Origin: Chryseobacterium indologenes
Lineage (GTDB): Bacteria; Bacteroidota; Bacteroidia; Flavobacteriales; Weeksellaceae
Direction of reading: 5' to 3'
DNA: 64,000 bases
NCBI RefSeq assembly: GCF_001295265.1
Contig: NZ_LJOD01000003.1
Coordinates: 62,001-126,000 of the forward strand
This document shows, in pieces, positions 8,722-17,926 of this stretch. The stretch's first letter is position 1. The number at the start of each line of letters is the position of its first letter. A program made the position numbers and the translations under genes. Below the pieces are notes generated by a model, which worked only from the letters and a program-made list of their open reading frames with translations, had not been told where the DNA came from and searched no databases.

Positions 8722-9501
8722 TTATTGTAATTCTTTAATGACTTTGTCCAGTATACGGTTGAATTCTTCCGGTTTCTCCAGCATCAGATAATGACCGGTT
8801 CCAGTAATGTCTATACAATCATAATTTTTTAAATACTTCCGGTTATTTTCAAGGTGGGTAGGGGAGTTATCAGAATTGATGGCTCTTACCGGAATCTTAA
8901 CCTGCTTCGCAATGTCTCTGAAATCCGTTTTGTACAAAGGTAAAAGAAGGCTGATTGCCGTTTCCGGTTCGTTCTGTAAAAATTCGCTTTGGAGTCTTTC
9001 TTTTACTGCCACAGGTGTTTTTTCCGCAAACAGGTATTGAGGAAGAATATTTTCTACCGCATTTTTAAAATCGCTCCTGTAGTGGGTAAATAAAAACTGT
9101 TCTGCCTGTTCTTCTGAAAAATATTCGTCCAGGTCTTTTAGGGTATCTACCAGAATCAGGGATTTTACTTTTGGTATTTTTAAAGCTGCTTCAAGAACAT
9201 ATGCTCCGGACATAGAATGCCCGACAAGTATGATTTCGGAGGAACTGATGCTGTCAGCCACAGCTTTGATATCATCAGCATAGCGGGTGCTGGTCCAGTC
9301 CTGTCTCGAAGTATCTGATTTTCCATGTCCGGCAAGATCCATGATTACCATGTGATACTGATCTTTAAAATAGTCCAGTTGGTCTTTCCACCATTCACTG
9401 TTGCCTAACCATCCGTGAATAAAGATGATGGAAGGATTTCCGCTTCCTGATTCGTGATAATAAATTTTCTGTCCGTCTGAGGATACTGCATATTTTTCCA
9501 T
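8722..9501 (-). CDS. Alpha/beta hydrolase
   Basis: A 259-residue alpha/beta-hydrolase fold. The oxyanion region is IIFIHGWLGNSEWW near residue 26. The nucleophile elbow is GHSMSG with Ser96, and a late GTGHYLMLEKPEEF supplies the histidine. The acidic residue is probably in AINSDNSPTH. There is no signal peptide, so it is cytoplasmic. It looks like a small esterase or C-C hydrolase and is the first gene of a tight run with DUF2200, ATP-grasp and PhyH. The substrate is unknown. Confidence 0.85.
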   Translation of the reverse strand: MEKYAVSSDGQKIYYHESGSGNPSIIFIHGWLGNSEWWKDQLDYFKDQYHMVIMDLAGHGKSDTSRQDWTSTRYADDIKAVADSISSSEIILVGHSMSGAYVLEAALKIPKVKSLILVDTLKDLDEYFSEEQAEQFLFTHYRSDFKNAVENILPQYLFAEKTPVAVKERLQSEFLQNEPETAISLLLPLYKTDFRDIAKQVKIPVRAINSDNSPTHLENNRKYLKNYDCIDITGTGHYLMLEKPEEFNRILDKVIKELQ

Positions 9502-9802
9502 GGAAATTATTTTGTCCGGGGTTGCTGTATTTCTTTAAAAAACTAAATTACAAAAAATCAGCCTGTATAGCCATCTGGAATATAAAAATATAAAATGGCT
9601 GCAGAAGTTTGTGAGATCAGTGGAGAGGATGCGCGGAAGGTTGAAATGAATGTCGCTATAGGTAAACGTTATAGGTTTCTGAAACCTATAACGTTTTTGA
9701 AATGTTTAATATACCGTAATTAAAATAATCTGCGTTATCTGCCGGCCTGCGATCATGAAATTTTACCATAGATCAGCATTATGCCTGGTGTATTTCAGGG
9801 AA
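9502..9802. other. 301-bp intergenic region with a strong palindrome
   Basis: It holds a perfect 15-bp stem, AAACGTTATAGGTTT at 9664-9678 and its complement at 9682-9696, with only a 3-nt loop. CTATAGGT just before it partly repeats the arm. A T5 run follows on the plus strand, which would terminate in that direction, although both flanking genes are on the minus strand. A 42-codon plus-strand ORF (9595-9723) runs through the palindrome and was not accepted. Confidence 0.5.
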
Positions 9803-11047
9803 TTACCATTTCCAGATTTGCGGTTCATTATTCCAGATCAATAACCTGAAATCTTCATAATGATTCCCGTTGCCGATAGTGTGGGTATCCCGGTGCCCTT
9901 TTCCTAATTTCAGTTTGTGCAGCATTCCTGAACAGGAACCTACCCAAAGGGTTTTTTCATCTTCTGAAAGTGTCATTCCGCTGATGGTTGAACCTAAAAA
10001 ATGTCTCCAGAGCTGGTTTCCTTTTTTATCAAAAGCTTTGATATAGCCGTACGCGTCCCCAAGAATATAAAAATCTTTTGTGGAAACTCCGGTATATACT
10101 CTCATTTCCTCATTTATGTAGATAAAGTCGTCGCTGTGTGTATAGGCTTCAATAGCTGCACCTTCATACTGATCTGAATTAATGGCAATCGTGATTCCGT
10201 TGTAGAAATGGCAGGAATTGGTAATCAGCTGGCTGTCGTCTTTAGAAAATAGGCAGAAATGGGGATAGGAGGACTGGGGGCCTACAGATCCTATGTTATT
10301 GCCTTCTGAATCCAGTATCCTGTGATCATAGTTCTGGTCTCCCACAACAATATAGGTATTATCATGGGAAAGGGTGGCATTTTCCATATCGATATCCGGA
10401 GACCAGTCTTCTTCATTGTCTTCATTGATGGGATGAATTAGTTTCTCACTGTCTTTTGAAGCGAGATAAATACCGTTTGAAGAAACGATCAGAACCTTGC
10501 TTCCGTCATTGAACGGGATCATTTCTGTAATGCCCGAATCTATTGTTTTGTCAAATGAGAATTCCTGAATCAGTTCGCCGTTCCAGTTTTTATATAGTGA
10601 AATAGTCTCTTCACGGGCTATGGCGAAGATATTTCCCTGTTTAGACTTTCCTATGGCATGGATGTTTTCATCGAGCGGGATGATCTGGTCATGATCAAGA
10701 AGGTAGGCCTGTCTCTTTTCGTAATGAGCTCCGGTTACGAAAACTATTTTTTCATCTTCAATATAATGCATCTGCTCGATACTCTGGGATTTCTCTTTCA
10801 TTAACGGAATCATGGGAGCATGGGCGGGAGGAAACTGTTCTCTGAAACGTTCTGTGTCATCATTCAGATTGGCTGTTTTCAGCAGTTCGAAAACTTCGGT
10901 TCCCAAATGGTCTCTTTTATCCTGTGGTTCTTCACCTTTCCAGTTTTCCCAACCGTTCTTTTCACCGAATTCAACCATTTCATTGATTGCTGTTGCATAG
11001 TGTTCTCCTTCTGAGAACCATTCTTTTTGGATTGTAGTGTTTTGCAT
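9803..11047 (-). CDS. Beta-propeller-like (WD/PQQ-type) hypothetical protein
   Basis: A 414-residue cytoplasmic protein. The first 110 residues are helical and acidic (ATAINEMVEFGEKNGWENW). From about residue 115 there are repeated four-strand blades with patterns such as KIVFVTGAHYEKRQAYLLD, HAIGKSKQGNIFAIARE, FKAFDKKGNQLWRHFLG and LSEDEKTLWVGSCSGMLHKL, consistent with a six- or seven-bladed propeller. It has no signal peptide and no catalytic motif. It heads the long run of small genes downstream and may be a protein-interaction scaffold. The family is not recognised. Confidence 0.65.
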   Translation of the reverse strand: MQNTTIQKEWFSEGEHYATAINEMVEFGEKNGWENWKGEEPQDKRDHLGTEVFELLKTANLNDDTERFREQFPPAHAPMIPLMKEKSQSIEQMHYIEDEKIVFVTGAHYEKRQAYLLDHDQIIPLDENIHAIGKSKQGNIFAIAREETISLYKNWNGELIQEFSFDKTIDSGITEMIPFNDGSKVLIVSSNGIYLASKDSEKLIHPINEDNEEDWSPDIDMENATLSHDNTYIVVGDQNYDHRILDSEGNNIGSVGPQSSYPHFCLFSKDDSQLITNSCHFYNGITIAINSDQYEGAAIEAYTHSDDFIYINEEMRVYTGVSTKDFYILGDAYGYIKAFDKKGNQLWRHFLGSTISGMTLSEDEKTLWVGSCSGMLHKLKLGKGHRDTHTIGNGNHYEDFRLLIWNNEPQIWKW

Positions 11048-11095
11048 GAATTCTTATTTTTTATCCTGTTCAGGGATTATGGTAAGATAATTATT

Positions 11096-11827
11096 TTATT
11101 TGAAATATACCGGGTTATCGTGGCTGCCGTTGATCTTTATATAACTTCCAATCAGCAGAAGCGGGTTGATGGTTCCGGTTTTCCGGGCGGTGAACTCAAG
11201 GCTTATGATACTCAGCTTTTCATCCGGTTTAAAAAGCTTTTCTTTGGGAATTGAATAGCTTCCGTCTTTTCCGATATTCAAAGTGTCGGTTTTTCCCGGA
11301 GTGGCAATGGTTATATTAGGATTTTCTTTGTCTTTTTTATCAAAAGTTTTTGAGATATAGAGTTTATTTACATCATAAAGACCAGACCAGCGTATTGAGA
11401 AATTCTGGCTGGTTGTACTTTCAGAGGTAGTGATATGGGAAGGATCGCTTATTTTCAGGGCATTAATACTTCCCAAAACGAATTTTTTACCGTTGGCCAG
11501 CTGGATTTCAACCTGGTACAGCCCATTTTCAGGAGGAATATTTTCAAGCCTGTATTGATAGCTTTTGGTATAGTAGAGCTGTTCTATGATTTTATATTCT
11601 GCTTTTTTCTGATTTACTGATACGGTAATTGAATCACTACCGATTTTTTTATCTTTTTTATCATATAAAGCTACTGATATTATATTGTCTGCCTGGTCTG
11701 TTAAGCTCTGGTAGATATCAATTTCTGCTTTTATATCAGAAATATCCGTGATTTTTGATGCAGGAACAGGCCCGGAGCAGGAGATGAAGAGAGTCATCAA
11801 CATACTCAAAAGATTTAAATGCTTCAT
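11096..11827 (-). CDS. Hypothetical lipoprotein
   Basis: A 243-residue protein with a lipoprotein signal: MKHLNLLSMLMTLFISCSGP, lipobox cysteine 17. The mature part is beta-rich, with motifs like YQVEIQLANGKKFVLGSINALKISD and LFKPDEKLSIISLEFTARKTG that suggest two immunoglobulin-like or jelly-roll domains. It is expected in the periplasm or outer membrane. No enzyme residues are evident and the family is not recognised. Confidence 0.6.
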   Translation of the reverse strand: MKHLNLLSMLMTLFISCSGPVPASKITDISDIKAEIDIYQSLTDQADNIISVALYDKKDKKIGSDSITVSVNQKKAEYKIIEQLYYTKSYQYRLENIPPENGLYQVEIQLANGKKFVLGSINALKISDPSHITTSESTTSQNFSIRWSGLYDVNKLYISKTFDKKDKENPNITIATPGKTDTLNIGKDGSYSIPKEKLFKPDEKLSIISLEFTARKTGTINPLLLIGSYIKINGSHDNPVYFK

Positions 11828-11993
11828 AATAGGTTATTTTGAATTAACCGGAATATTTTCAGCTCAAAAGGAATTTTTCTGACTGATTCTCAATCATCAG
11901 TTCCGCTTTGATAACGTAAGTTAGGGTCAGGAACAGCTTTTATAATATTTTGTGGGATCATTCTTTCAGTCCTGAATTTATTTTTTGTGAAAT

Positions 11994-12995
11994 TTATAAG
12001 CTTTCTATATATTTTTCATAGCCGCTTTTTTGCAGCAGGTCTCTGGCTGTTAAATGGTAAACGTCTTTCCAGGAGTTCTGGCCGTTCTTTTCCACATATT
12101 TTTCGATAATTCTGAATCCCATCCAGTAATTGATATTTTTCGGCGCGTCCGGAAAGAGCTTAATCTTATCATTCTGCAGCAGTGGATTTTTTCCTGAAGT
12201 GTCAGCGAAATATTTTTTTAATTGGTTGAAAAGTCCTTTTTCATGCTGTATGAACCAATCCCATTCTTTTTTAGAAAGGTGTACGGTTTCATGTTTTTGA
12301 AGTTTTCCCTCAAAGAATGCATAGGTAAAATAGCAGGCAAATCCTTCATCAATGGTTTGGTTCAGGGCAGAGACATGATCCGGATCAGCGTTTCTGAATT
12401 TTTCATAAACCATATGGTTTAATTCATGCGGAAGATCTTTTTTTAAAACGGCAGGAATTTCTATTCCTTTATTATTGAGTTCCAAAGCAAACTGGTCGTT
12501 GGAGCATCCCCCGAAAGCGATTCCCGTAATGGGGGTGAAAATTAAGCTTATTCTGGCTTTAGGCTGATAAGGAACCAGCTTGCTGAACCTGACAAGAGTT
12601 TTCTTAAATGTTTTTTTCAGATTAATATTTAAAAGAATGCCGGCCTTCTCTTCAAATATCTGTCTGTTTTTCTGATAGAGGCTGTTATTCCATTCAGCCA
12701 TACCCCTGGCCGTATTGAATTGATGGGCATTTTCATCCCCGAATATTACGGCATAACAGCTGTCCCAAAGTTTCTGATGAGGTTTATAAACATTGTTGAT
12801 GATTCTTGCCGAATCGTACTGACCGTTTTTATGGGCAAGCATCTGGTGCTTAAATGAATTAAGGATGACAATATTTCCCACTTTTACACTGTCTTCTACC
12901 TCCTCAAGCTTATTATAATTGAAATTATGGTCATGAGTGCGGGTTGCGCAGGAAAAAATGGCCAACAGGGATAGGACCGGAATAATGTTTTTCAT
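11994..12995 (-). CDS. DUF2268-like putative zinc protease lipoprotein
   Basis: A 333-residue lipoprotein (LLAIFSC, Cys16). The zincin motif is H190-E-L-N-H194 in KKDLPHELNHMVYE, followed by an acidic segment QTIDEGFACYFTYAF that can supply the third metal ligand. This order matches DUF2268-type predicted Zn-dependent proteases, related to the GldB-like lipoproteins of Bacteroidota. GIAFGGCSNDQFALEL just upstream is the usual substrate-strand region. It should act in the periplasm or at the outer membrane. Peptidase activity is inferred, not shown. Confidence 0.75.
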   Translation of the reverse strand: MKNIIPVLSLLAIFSCATRTHDHNFNYNKLEEVEDSVKVGNIVILNSFKHQMLAHKNGQYDSARIINNVYKPHQKLWDSCYAVIFGDENAHQFNTARGMAEWNNSLYQKNRQIFEEKAGILLNINLKKTFKKTLVRFSKLVPYQPKARISLIFTPITGIAFGGCSNDQFALELNNKGIEIPAVLKKDLPHELNHMVYEKFRNADPDHVSALNQTIDEGFACYFTYAFFEGKLQKHETVHLSKKEWDWFIQHEKGLFNQLKKYFADTSGKNPLLQNDKIKLFPDAPKNINYWMGFRIIEKYVEKNGQNSWKDVYHLTARDLLQKSGYEKYIESL

Positions 12996-13074
12996 TGAGT
13001 TTTTATGGTTAGCTTTTTAGTTTTTTTGTTGGGATAATCGGTTTTAATTGTTAATTATATTCATGTTTTATTGC

Positions 13075-13644
13075 TCAGGTAAACTGAAATGTAAAATATT
13101 TTTTGCCGCAGTGTCTGCATTCAAAAGAAGCAATTTCATGTAAGCTTTCAGGACTTCCGTATTTTCTGAAGTCATAATATTTACTTTTCTCTTTGATTCC
13201 TTCTTCCCAATAGATATTGTTCTCACTGATCTTATATAATTCTTCATCATTCCCAGGGTAGCCTGTGAATTCGGTAATATCTTTACAGCACAGGGGCTGG
13301 TCCGGACGTTGCAAAAATAGGGGAATATCAGGAGACTGGTTGTATTTTTTTGCTAATATTTCTTTGTGTTCAGCTTTTTGTACTTTAGTCAGAGATTGTG
13401 AATCAAGATGTTTTTCAATGGTTTCCATATAAAGAAAATCGCATGTGTGAACTAAAGGCTTAGTTTTCAGACATTCATAGCACACTGCATAAATACCATC
13501 ATCCACTGTTCCGTCCTCCAGGGTAACCTTTCCCTGGTATGGGTACAGATCAACTCCTGTTTTTTGACAGACGTGACATTCTGTGTAGCCATCATCAAGA
13601 TTTTTAACGGCCTGGTTCGATATGAGTTCAAAAAGCTGCCCCAT
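13075..13644 (-). CDS. CbrC family protein (UPF0167)
   Basis: A 189-residue cytoplasmic protein with the CbrC layout. It has cysteine pairs for zinc (CHVC near 23, CYEC near 55, CCKDITEFTGYPG near 119 and CRHCGKKYF near the C-terminus). The E. coli member was linked to colicin E2 tolerance, though its mechanism is unknown. In Bacteroidota it often appears in clusters with SMI1/KNR4-type genes, as here. Start at 13644 gives MGQLFELISNQ. Confidence 0.8.
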   Translation of the reverse strand: MGQLFELISNQAVKNLDDGYTECHVCQKTGVDLYPYQGKVTLEDGTVDDGIYAVCYECLKTKPLVHTCDFLYMETIEKHLDSQSLTKVQKAEHKEILAKKYNQSPDIPLFLQRPDQPLCCKDITEFTGYPGNDEELYKISENNIYWEEGIKEKSKYYDFRKYGSPESLHEIASFECRHCGKKYFTFQFT

Positions 13645-13668
13645 TTTGTTGGTTAGTTATCGGGAATA

Positions 13669-14085
13669 TCAATCTTCAATGGCTTCAATACCCTGTTTTT
13701 TCAGTTCTTCAAGGTGATCTTTCATAGTTTTAAGCTGTTCTGCGGAATGCCCCTGCCATTCCATAACTTCTCCCATTACTCTGAACGGATGCAGTGAACG
13801 GTAAGATCTGGTAGGGTTGCCCGGAAATTTTTTATCGGTAAGGTTAGGGTCATCCTCAATGGGCCCCGTAGGTTCAACAATGTAAATTCTTTCCTTTCCT
13901 TCTCCCTGAGCGAGTTCTGCGCCCCATGTTGCGGCTTCCAGCGTGGCAGTAAGATAAATATATTTTGCTTTTCTGTTGCTTCCGTAGTTGGAGCTGAAAC
14001 CGGGTTCAATAAGATCACCGGTTTTCAGATCTGCCTTGGTTCCGTGATAATAGATCACCGGATCCTGGATGGTATCTGAATTCAT
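13669..14085 (-). CDS. arr: NAD(+)-rifampin ADP-ribosyltransferase
   Basis: A 138-residue full-length Arr. It transfers ADP-ribose from NAD to the C23 hydroxyl of rifamycins. The sequence shows VIYYHGTKADLKTGDLIEPG at the start, YIYLTATLEAATWGAELAQGEG in the middle and IYIVEPTGPIEDDPNLTDKK followed by FPGNPTRSYRS, all diagnostic. It has no mobile-element flanks and lies between CbrC and DinB genes on the same strand, so it looks like an intrinsic chromosomal copy. Whether it confers resistance depends on expression. Confidence 0.93.
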   Translation of the reverse strand: MNSDTIQDPVIYYHGTKADLKTGDLIEPGFSSNYGSNRKAKYIYLTATLEAATWGAELAQGEGKERIYIVEPTGPIEDDPNLTDKKFPGNPTRSYRSLHPFRVMGEVMEWQGHSAEQLKTMKDHLEELKKQGIEAIED

Positions 14086-14098
14086 TGCTTTACTGTTT

Positions 14099-14602
14099 TT
14101 ATTTCTGATCTTTATAAATATTCCAGAAGTTATAATCTGTCATAGGAGCATCTGTTATACCAATGTTTCTTCCCATGGTTACAATCTGTCCTCTGTGATA
14201 GGTTCCATGGATGATGGCATGCTGAATGTATTCATATTTGGAAAAATCGCACTGGAACCATTGGGATTCTATCTTTACATTTTGAGCAAGATCTTCTTCG
14301 GAAAGCCCTTCAACATATTCCATTAATTTCCGGGAATTGTCTTTGATGCCGTTGAAAATTTCATCTTTTGTCACTGCTGCTGCGGTGGCTTCAAAATCAA
14401 AATCATTGCCTTCGGAGATGTGACTCCACCAGTACTCCTGGGTCTGCCAGATATGATGCAGGGTTTTTAAGATGGTCGGGAAGCTTGAAGGAGTTTCCTG
14501 ATTGAGCTGTTCATCAGATTTTGTGGCCAGCCAGTCGATGTATTTCCCAACTACCCAATTGTTGTACTGAACGGTGTGGGTGATTAATGTTTTAAGGTTC
14601 AT
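14099..14602 (-). CDS. DinB family protein
   Basis: A 167-residue four-helix DinB-type protein. Metal-binding histidines are visible as LKTLHHIWQTQEYWW near residue 48 and IIHGTYHRGQIVTM near 137. DinB/DfsB proteins are metal-dependent thiol S-transferases or related enzymes with bacillithiol-like cofactors, but the substrate here is unknown. It is 13 bases upstream of arr, so the two are probably co-transcribed. Confidence 0.85.
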   Translation of the reverse strand: MNLKTLITHTVQYNNWVVGKYIDWLATKSDEQLNQETPSSFPTILKTLHHIWQTQEYWWSHISEGNDFDFEATAAAVTKDEIFNGIKDNSRKLMEYVEGLSEEDLAQNVKIESQWFQCDFSKYEYIQHAIIHGTYHRGQIVTMGRNIGITDAPMTDYNFWNIYKDQK

Positions 14603-14637
14603 AAGTATTGTATTTTGTGGTTGGTTTTGTTCATTAT

Positions 14638-15021
14638 TTACAGCTCAAAATGCCGGTTTTGATCGTGATTTTCCGGATTTACCAGTGATTTATTGCAATA
14701 GGTTGCTGTTTCAAAATCGTTAATGCTGATGGATAAAAATGAGATGTCCGGAAATAATTCTGTGAGGCCGGTGATGATCTTTCTGGAAAGGACTGCTTTC
14801 TGTTCCGTATTCCGCCCTTCCATGATGTATCCGAAAATATGGATGAAATTCTTTTTATCTTCTCCGAGCCGGTAATACTGATAGGGGCACAGGCGTACTT
14901 TGATGTCATTCACGGCAAATAATCCGGTGGATTCAGCAGTTTTGTATACGACATCCATAATTTCATCAGGCGTTTTCAGCCGGATAATATCCTGTGAGCA
15001 GTCTATAACAAAGTGAGGCAT
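14638..15021 (-). CDS. 5-carboxymethyl-2-hydroxymuconate delta-isomerase-like (tautomerase superfamily)
   Basis: A 127-residue CHMI-type tautomerase. It starts MPHFVIDCSQDI, so removal of Met exposes the catalytic Pro1. The paired beta-alpha-beta halves (DIKVRLCPYQYYRLG, FIHIFGYIMEGR, ISFLSISINDFETATYCN) match the family length. The classical role is in homoprotocatechuate degradation, but no other genes of that pathway are nearby, so the physiological substrate may differ. Confidence 0.85.
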   Translation of the reverse strand: MPHFVIDCSQDIIRLKTPDEIMDVVYKTAESTGLFAVNDIKVRLCPYQYYRLGEDKKNFIHIFGYIMEGRNTEQKAVLSRKIITGLTELFPDISFLSISINDFETATYCNKSLVNPENHDQNRHFEL

Positions 15022-15125
15022 GGTGATGAGGTTAACGGGTTGGATGTCGCAGCATTATGGTTAATAAGCTTTGTCGAAATTAGTAAAAAAGATGGTATGA
15101 AAAATATAATGTCAGAAAAATATTT

Positions 15126-15848
15126 TTAATGCATAGGTTCTGTTACTCCAATCATAATTCCGAAATCTCCGTCTTTCTGGACCCAATTCTTTTCAGGAAG
15201 AAAGGTTCTTGAAACAAATCCGTCAAGATATAAGGCAGAGTGGCAGCCCATGTCTTTAAAAAGTGAGGCAAAGTTGTAAAAATTGATTTCTTTTTTAGAC
15301 ATTGCAAAAATGATTTCCCCGTTTTCCAGAATTCCTACACCGTTCCTGATGTTCAGATTTTCAGAATGCTGCTGAAAAGCCGGATTAATTTTTCCTTTGA
15401 TAAGAAGCATCGGTCCGGATTGGGTTGCATATTTCACGTCCGGTGATGGAATGAATTTTTTAGTTTCGGTAATTTCCGGCTTATTGTTTTGGGTAATGTA
15501 AAAGATCCCGTTGGGCGGAAGATAAAAATTTCCGTTTCCTGTTGAGGTGTCTATAGGGTGGAGGGTTTTAAAATTCTCAATATAAAGGCCTTTAGGAGAA
15601 TTATCAGGCTCAAACATACCTCCGTTCATGGCGAATATTAGCTTTTCATTCTGTGAGACAGTGTAATGTTTCAGATTACCGAGGCTTCTGATGATTTCAT
15701 TTTTATGATTCTTCCAATATAACCGGGTATTTTGTTTTTGAGGATCTACCTGATAGATCACAAAATTTTCTTCATTCCGGATCTTTTCTTTACAGGAAAA
15801 CAGCAAGAAGAACAGGATTGATACATAAAAAATGGTATTGAGTTTCAT
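15126..15848 (-). CDS. Phosphodiester glycosidase (NAGPA-like) family lipoprotein
   Basis: A 240-residue lipoprotein (LFFLLFSC near residue 19). The body matches the NAGPA/DUF2233 family: LIFAMNGGMFEPDNSPKGLYI, NGIFYITQNNKP, ATQSGPMLLIKG, RNGVGILENGEIIFAMSK and SALYLDGFVSRTFLP. Family members cleave N-acetylglucosamine phosphodiesters or act on exopolysaccharide and teichoic-type polymers. It is expected to be membrane-anchored facing the periplasm. The substrate here is unknown. Confidence 0.85.
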   Translation of the reverse strand: MKLNTIFYVSILFFLLFSCKEKIRNEENFVIYQVDPQKQNTRLYWKNHKNEIIRSLGNLKHYTVSQNEKLIFAMNGGMFEPDNSPKGLYIENFKTLHPIDTSTGNGNFYLPPNGIFYITQNNKPEITETKKFIPSPDVKYATQSGPMLLIKGKINPAFQQHSENLNIRNGVGILENGEIIFAMSKKEINFYNFASLFKDMGCHSALYLDGFVSRTFLPEKNWVQKDGDFGIMIGVTEPMH

Positions 15849-15881
15849 AGAAATATCGGAGGATTAATAAAAATTACTGAT

Positions 15882-16653
15882 TTATTCCGTGTCAGTTAAA
15901 ATCCATTCTCCGTTATCATATTCATAGGTTTTTGAAATAGAACTCGAATTGATCATTATTGTTACCTGTACTTTATAGCCGGGCAGGTTTCTAAATTTGA
16001 AATAAAGCGTATCGTAGGAATAATTTAATACCTTATTGTAGATAAAATTAGTTTGTAATACCAGGTCTTTATCCTGTTTTTTTTCAGCGAGATAAAAGAA
16101 TTTTTCATTTCCTTTATTTACTTCCAGATCCTTCACCAGGCCGGTTTTGAATTCTTTATATGAACTGAACTCTTTTTCCCAGTCCGCTCCGAATAATCTG
16201 TTGGAAATACTGAATCCGAAATTTTTTTTTACCGGGAACAATAATTTTTTCGTTGAGAACTTTCGACAGGGAAATAAGATCATCATATGTCCAGTTCCGG
16301 CCACTGTAAAACGGGTTGATTGTATTGTATTCTTTTTTACAGATGAATTTGTCTTCATCCATATTACCACATACTGTGTTGCTGTAGGTAACGTAAAATA
16401 ATATAACTTCTCCTTTGAAATCAGAATTTTTTAAATCATTAATAATGACAGGCGTTAACTTTGTGAAGTCCATATTTTTTGCTTCTTCAGATAGCTGATG
16501 GAATAGTGCTTTATTTTTTTTCTGTATTTTCTCACATTTTCTCAGCTCAGCTTTTGTGGGTACGTAGCTGTTATAATAGGAAAGGGTATCTTTCTTTTTC
16601 TGGGAAAAGCAGGAGAGTGAAATCATGAAGAAAAAGAATAATAAGTTTTTCAT
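15882..16653 (-). pseudogene. Secreted hypothetical protein split by a frameshift in an A9 tract
   Basis: The N-terminal part starts at 16653 with MKNLLFFFFMISLSCFSQ, a signal peptide, and reads in frame to ...NEKIIVPGKKKF. There a run of nine A (plus-strand T 16222-16230) puts the rest out of frame. The C-terminal part (NFGFSISNRLFGADWEKEFSSYKEF... to GEWILTDTE) continues in the next frame to 15882. With eight A the protein would be about 256 aa. The 772-nt span is one base over a multiple of three. The tract could reflect decay, phase variation, transcriptional slippage or an assembly error. The family is not recognised. Confidence 0.65.
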
Positions 16654-16696
16654 AGGTTATTTTTTACGTTCAAATTGAATAATAGAAGGAGATATT

Positions 16697-17338
16697 TCAG
16701 GTGCTCATTTCAATATTATCCCAATCGGAGTTTTTATTAATAAGCCATTCCAGAGCTTTTCTCCTTTCGTATACCAGACCTTCATTGATCTTTGCCTGCT
16801 GTCCTTTAATTCTTTCATCTACACAGTACCAGTGCAATCGGTAATATAAATCCAGCATTTCGTACATTTCATCATCGGTTTTTAAGGTTGATAATTGGGT
16901 TATTTTTTCATTATCATCGTTTTTTTCGAGGTTAGGAAGCATAGAGGCCATTTCATCACTGCACCATTGGGTTTCATCAAGATGGGATATCAGGCCGGTT
17001 GCCCACATTAAAGCCCAAAGGCCTTCAAGATACCATCTCAGGGAATTGATCTCATACTCTGTTAATTCGTCATTGTCTTTCAGAAGGATTTCATGTTCCC
17101 AGTTGGAAAGATGTTGAGTCAGACCGTTCTGATCGATCCATTTTCTGATGATGGTGACAGGCGCTTCAAATGAAATATTAATGAGAGCATTCATTACGCC
17201 CATTCTACCTTTTATCTCTTCTATGGTTCTGGTATTGGGATCTTCCAGAATAGGCAGCCAGGAATTGAATCGGTATTGCCTGCTTTCGATCAGCTGGTTG
17301 TTGCGTTCTCTCGTTTTAATTTTTTGTTCTTCGGTCAT
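16697..17338 (-). CDS. DUF4272 domain-containing protein
   Basis: A 213-residue cytoplasmic protein matching DUF4272 in layout: KTRERNNQLIESRQYRFNSWLPIL, the arginine-rich EEIKGRMGVMNALINIS, and RWYLEGLWALMWATGLISHLD near residue 115. The family is widespread beside SMI1/KNR4 and other immunity-type genes, but its function is unknown. It has no signal peptide and is mainly helical. Confidence 0.8.
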   Translation of the reverse strand: MTEEQKIKTRERNNQLIESRQYRFNSWLPILEDPNTRTIEEIKGRMGVMNALINISFEAPVTIIRKWIDQNGLTQHLSNWEHEILLKDNDELTEYEINSLRWYLEGLWALMWATGLISHLDETQWCSDEMASMLPNLEKNDDNEKITQLSTLKTDDEMYEMLDLYYRLHWYCVDERIKGQQAKINEGLVYERRKALEWLINKNSDWDNIEMST

Positions 17339-17396
17339 TGGTGATTGTTTTTAATTAAAGCTTTTCTGCTATAAAGATAAGCCACAATTTTTATAC

Positions 17397-17525
17397 TTAA
17401 ATTTTTTTAGGAACAAGCATTACTTGAATGATTGGTATGTCTATTATCATTTTTTGAATGTATAATTTAAGTATTACTAATCCTGTTATTATAATGAGAG
17501 CTAAAGCTACTAAGATGATTATCAT
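17397..17525 (-). CDS. Small single-pass membrane protein, 42 aa
   Basis: An ORF of 42 codons beginning MIIILVALALIIITGLVIL, one strong transmembrane helix, followed by a short basic tail ending VPKKI. It starts 7 bases after the stop of the membrane protein at 17533-17856, so translational coupling is likely. It is too short to classify. The tight spacing and the clean helix make it more likely real than chance. Confidence 0.45.
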   Translation of the reverse strand: MIIILVALALIIITGLVILKLYIQKMIIDIPIIQVMLVPKKI

Positions 17526-17532
17526 TGTCTTT

Positions 17533-17856
17533 TTATATTTTTCTTCTTTGATAAGCGTTAATCAAATATAAATTTAAAATTCCGATGAGCCACCAGACAG
17601 GAAATTTAAGGAAGACATAGAGAACATTAAATCCGTCAACTATTTCAAACTTGTTATGTACATTAGCCAGTTCAATTTTGCAGGAAATCAAAGGAATAAT
17701 GATGAACAGCAGGATTCCGGTAATTACTTTATTCAATTTGAAACCTTTTTTCCTGTGCAGGACATATAGAATTAAATTGAATGAAATAAGAAGCAGAAAA
17801 TCAGAATAGCTGAAAAAGGTAAAAGGTTCTGCCGGTTCTCTGAAAAAGTTTGTCAT
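17533..17856 (-). CDS. Small membrane protein, 107 aa
   Basis: Three hydrophobic segments are visible: FLLLISFNLILYVL near 21, VITGILLFIIIPLISC near 44 and VLYVFLKFPVWWLIGILNLYL near 79. It has a lysine-rich loop between the first two and a basic NAYQRRKI end. It is an inner-membrane protein with no recognised family. A 42-codon membrane ORF follows directly. Confidence 0.6.
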   Translation of the reverse strand: MTNFFREPAEPFTFFSYSDFLLLISFNLILYVLHRKKGFKLNKVITGILLFIIIPLISCKIELANVHNKFEIVDGFNVLYVFLKFPVWWLIGILNLYLINAYQRRKI

Positions 17857-17926
17857 GATTTTTGTTTTCGAGCATGATGATCGTGCTTTTCGGTGTAGAA
17901 AATTACAGAAAAAGATATACCTTCTT

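Noticed and set aside
9595..9723. A 42-codon plus-strand ORF
   Set aside because: It runs through a perfect 15-bp palindrome, lacks any domain and has no terminator or neighbour to support it.
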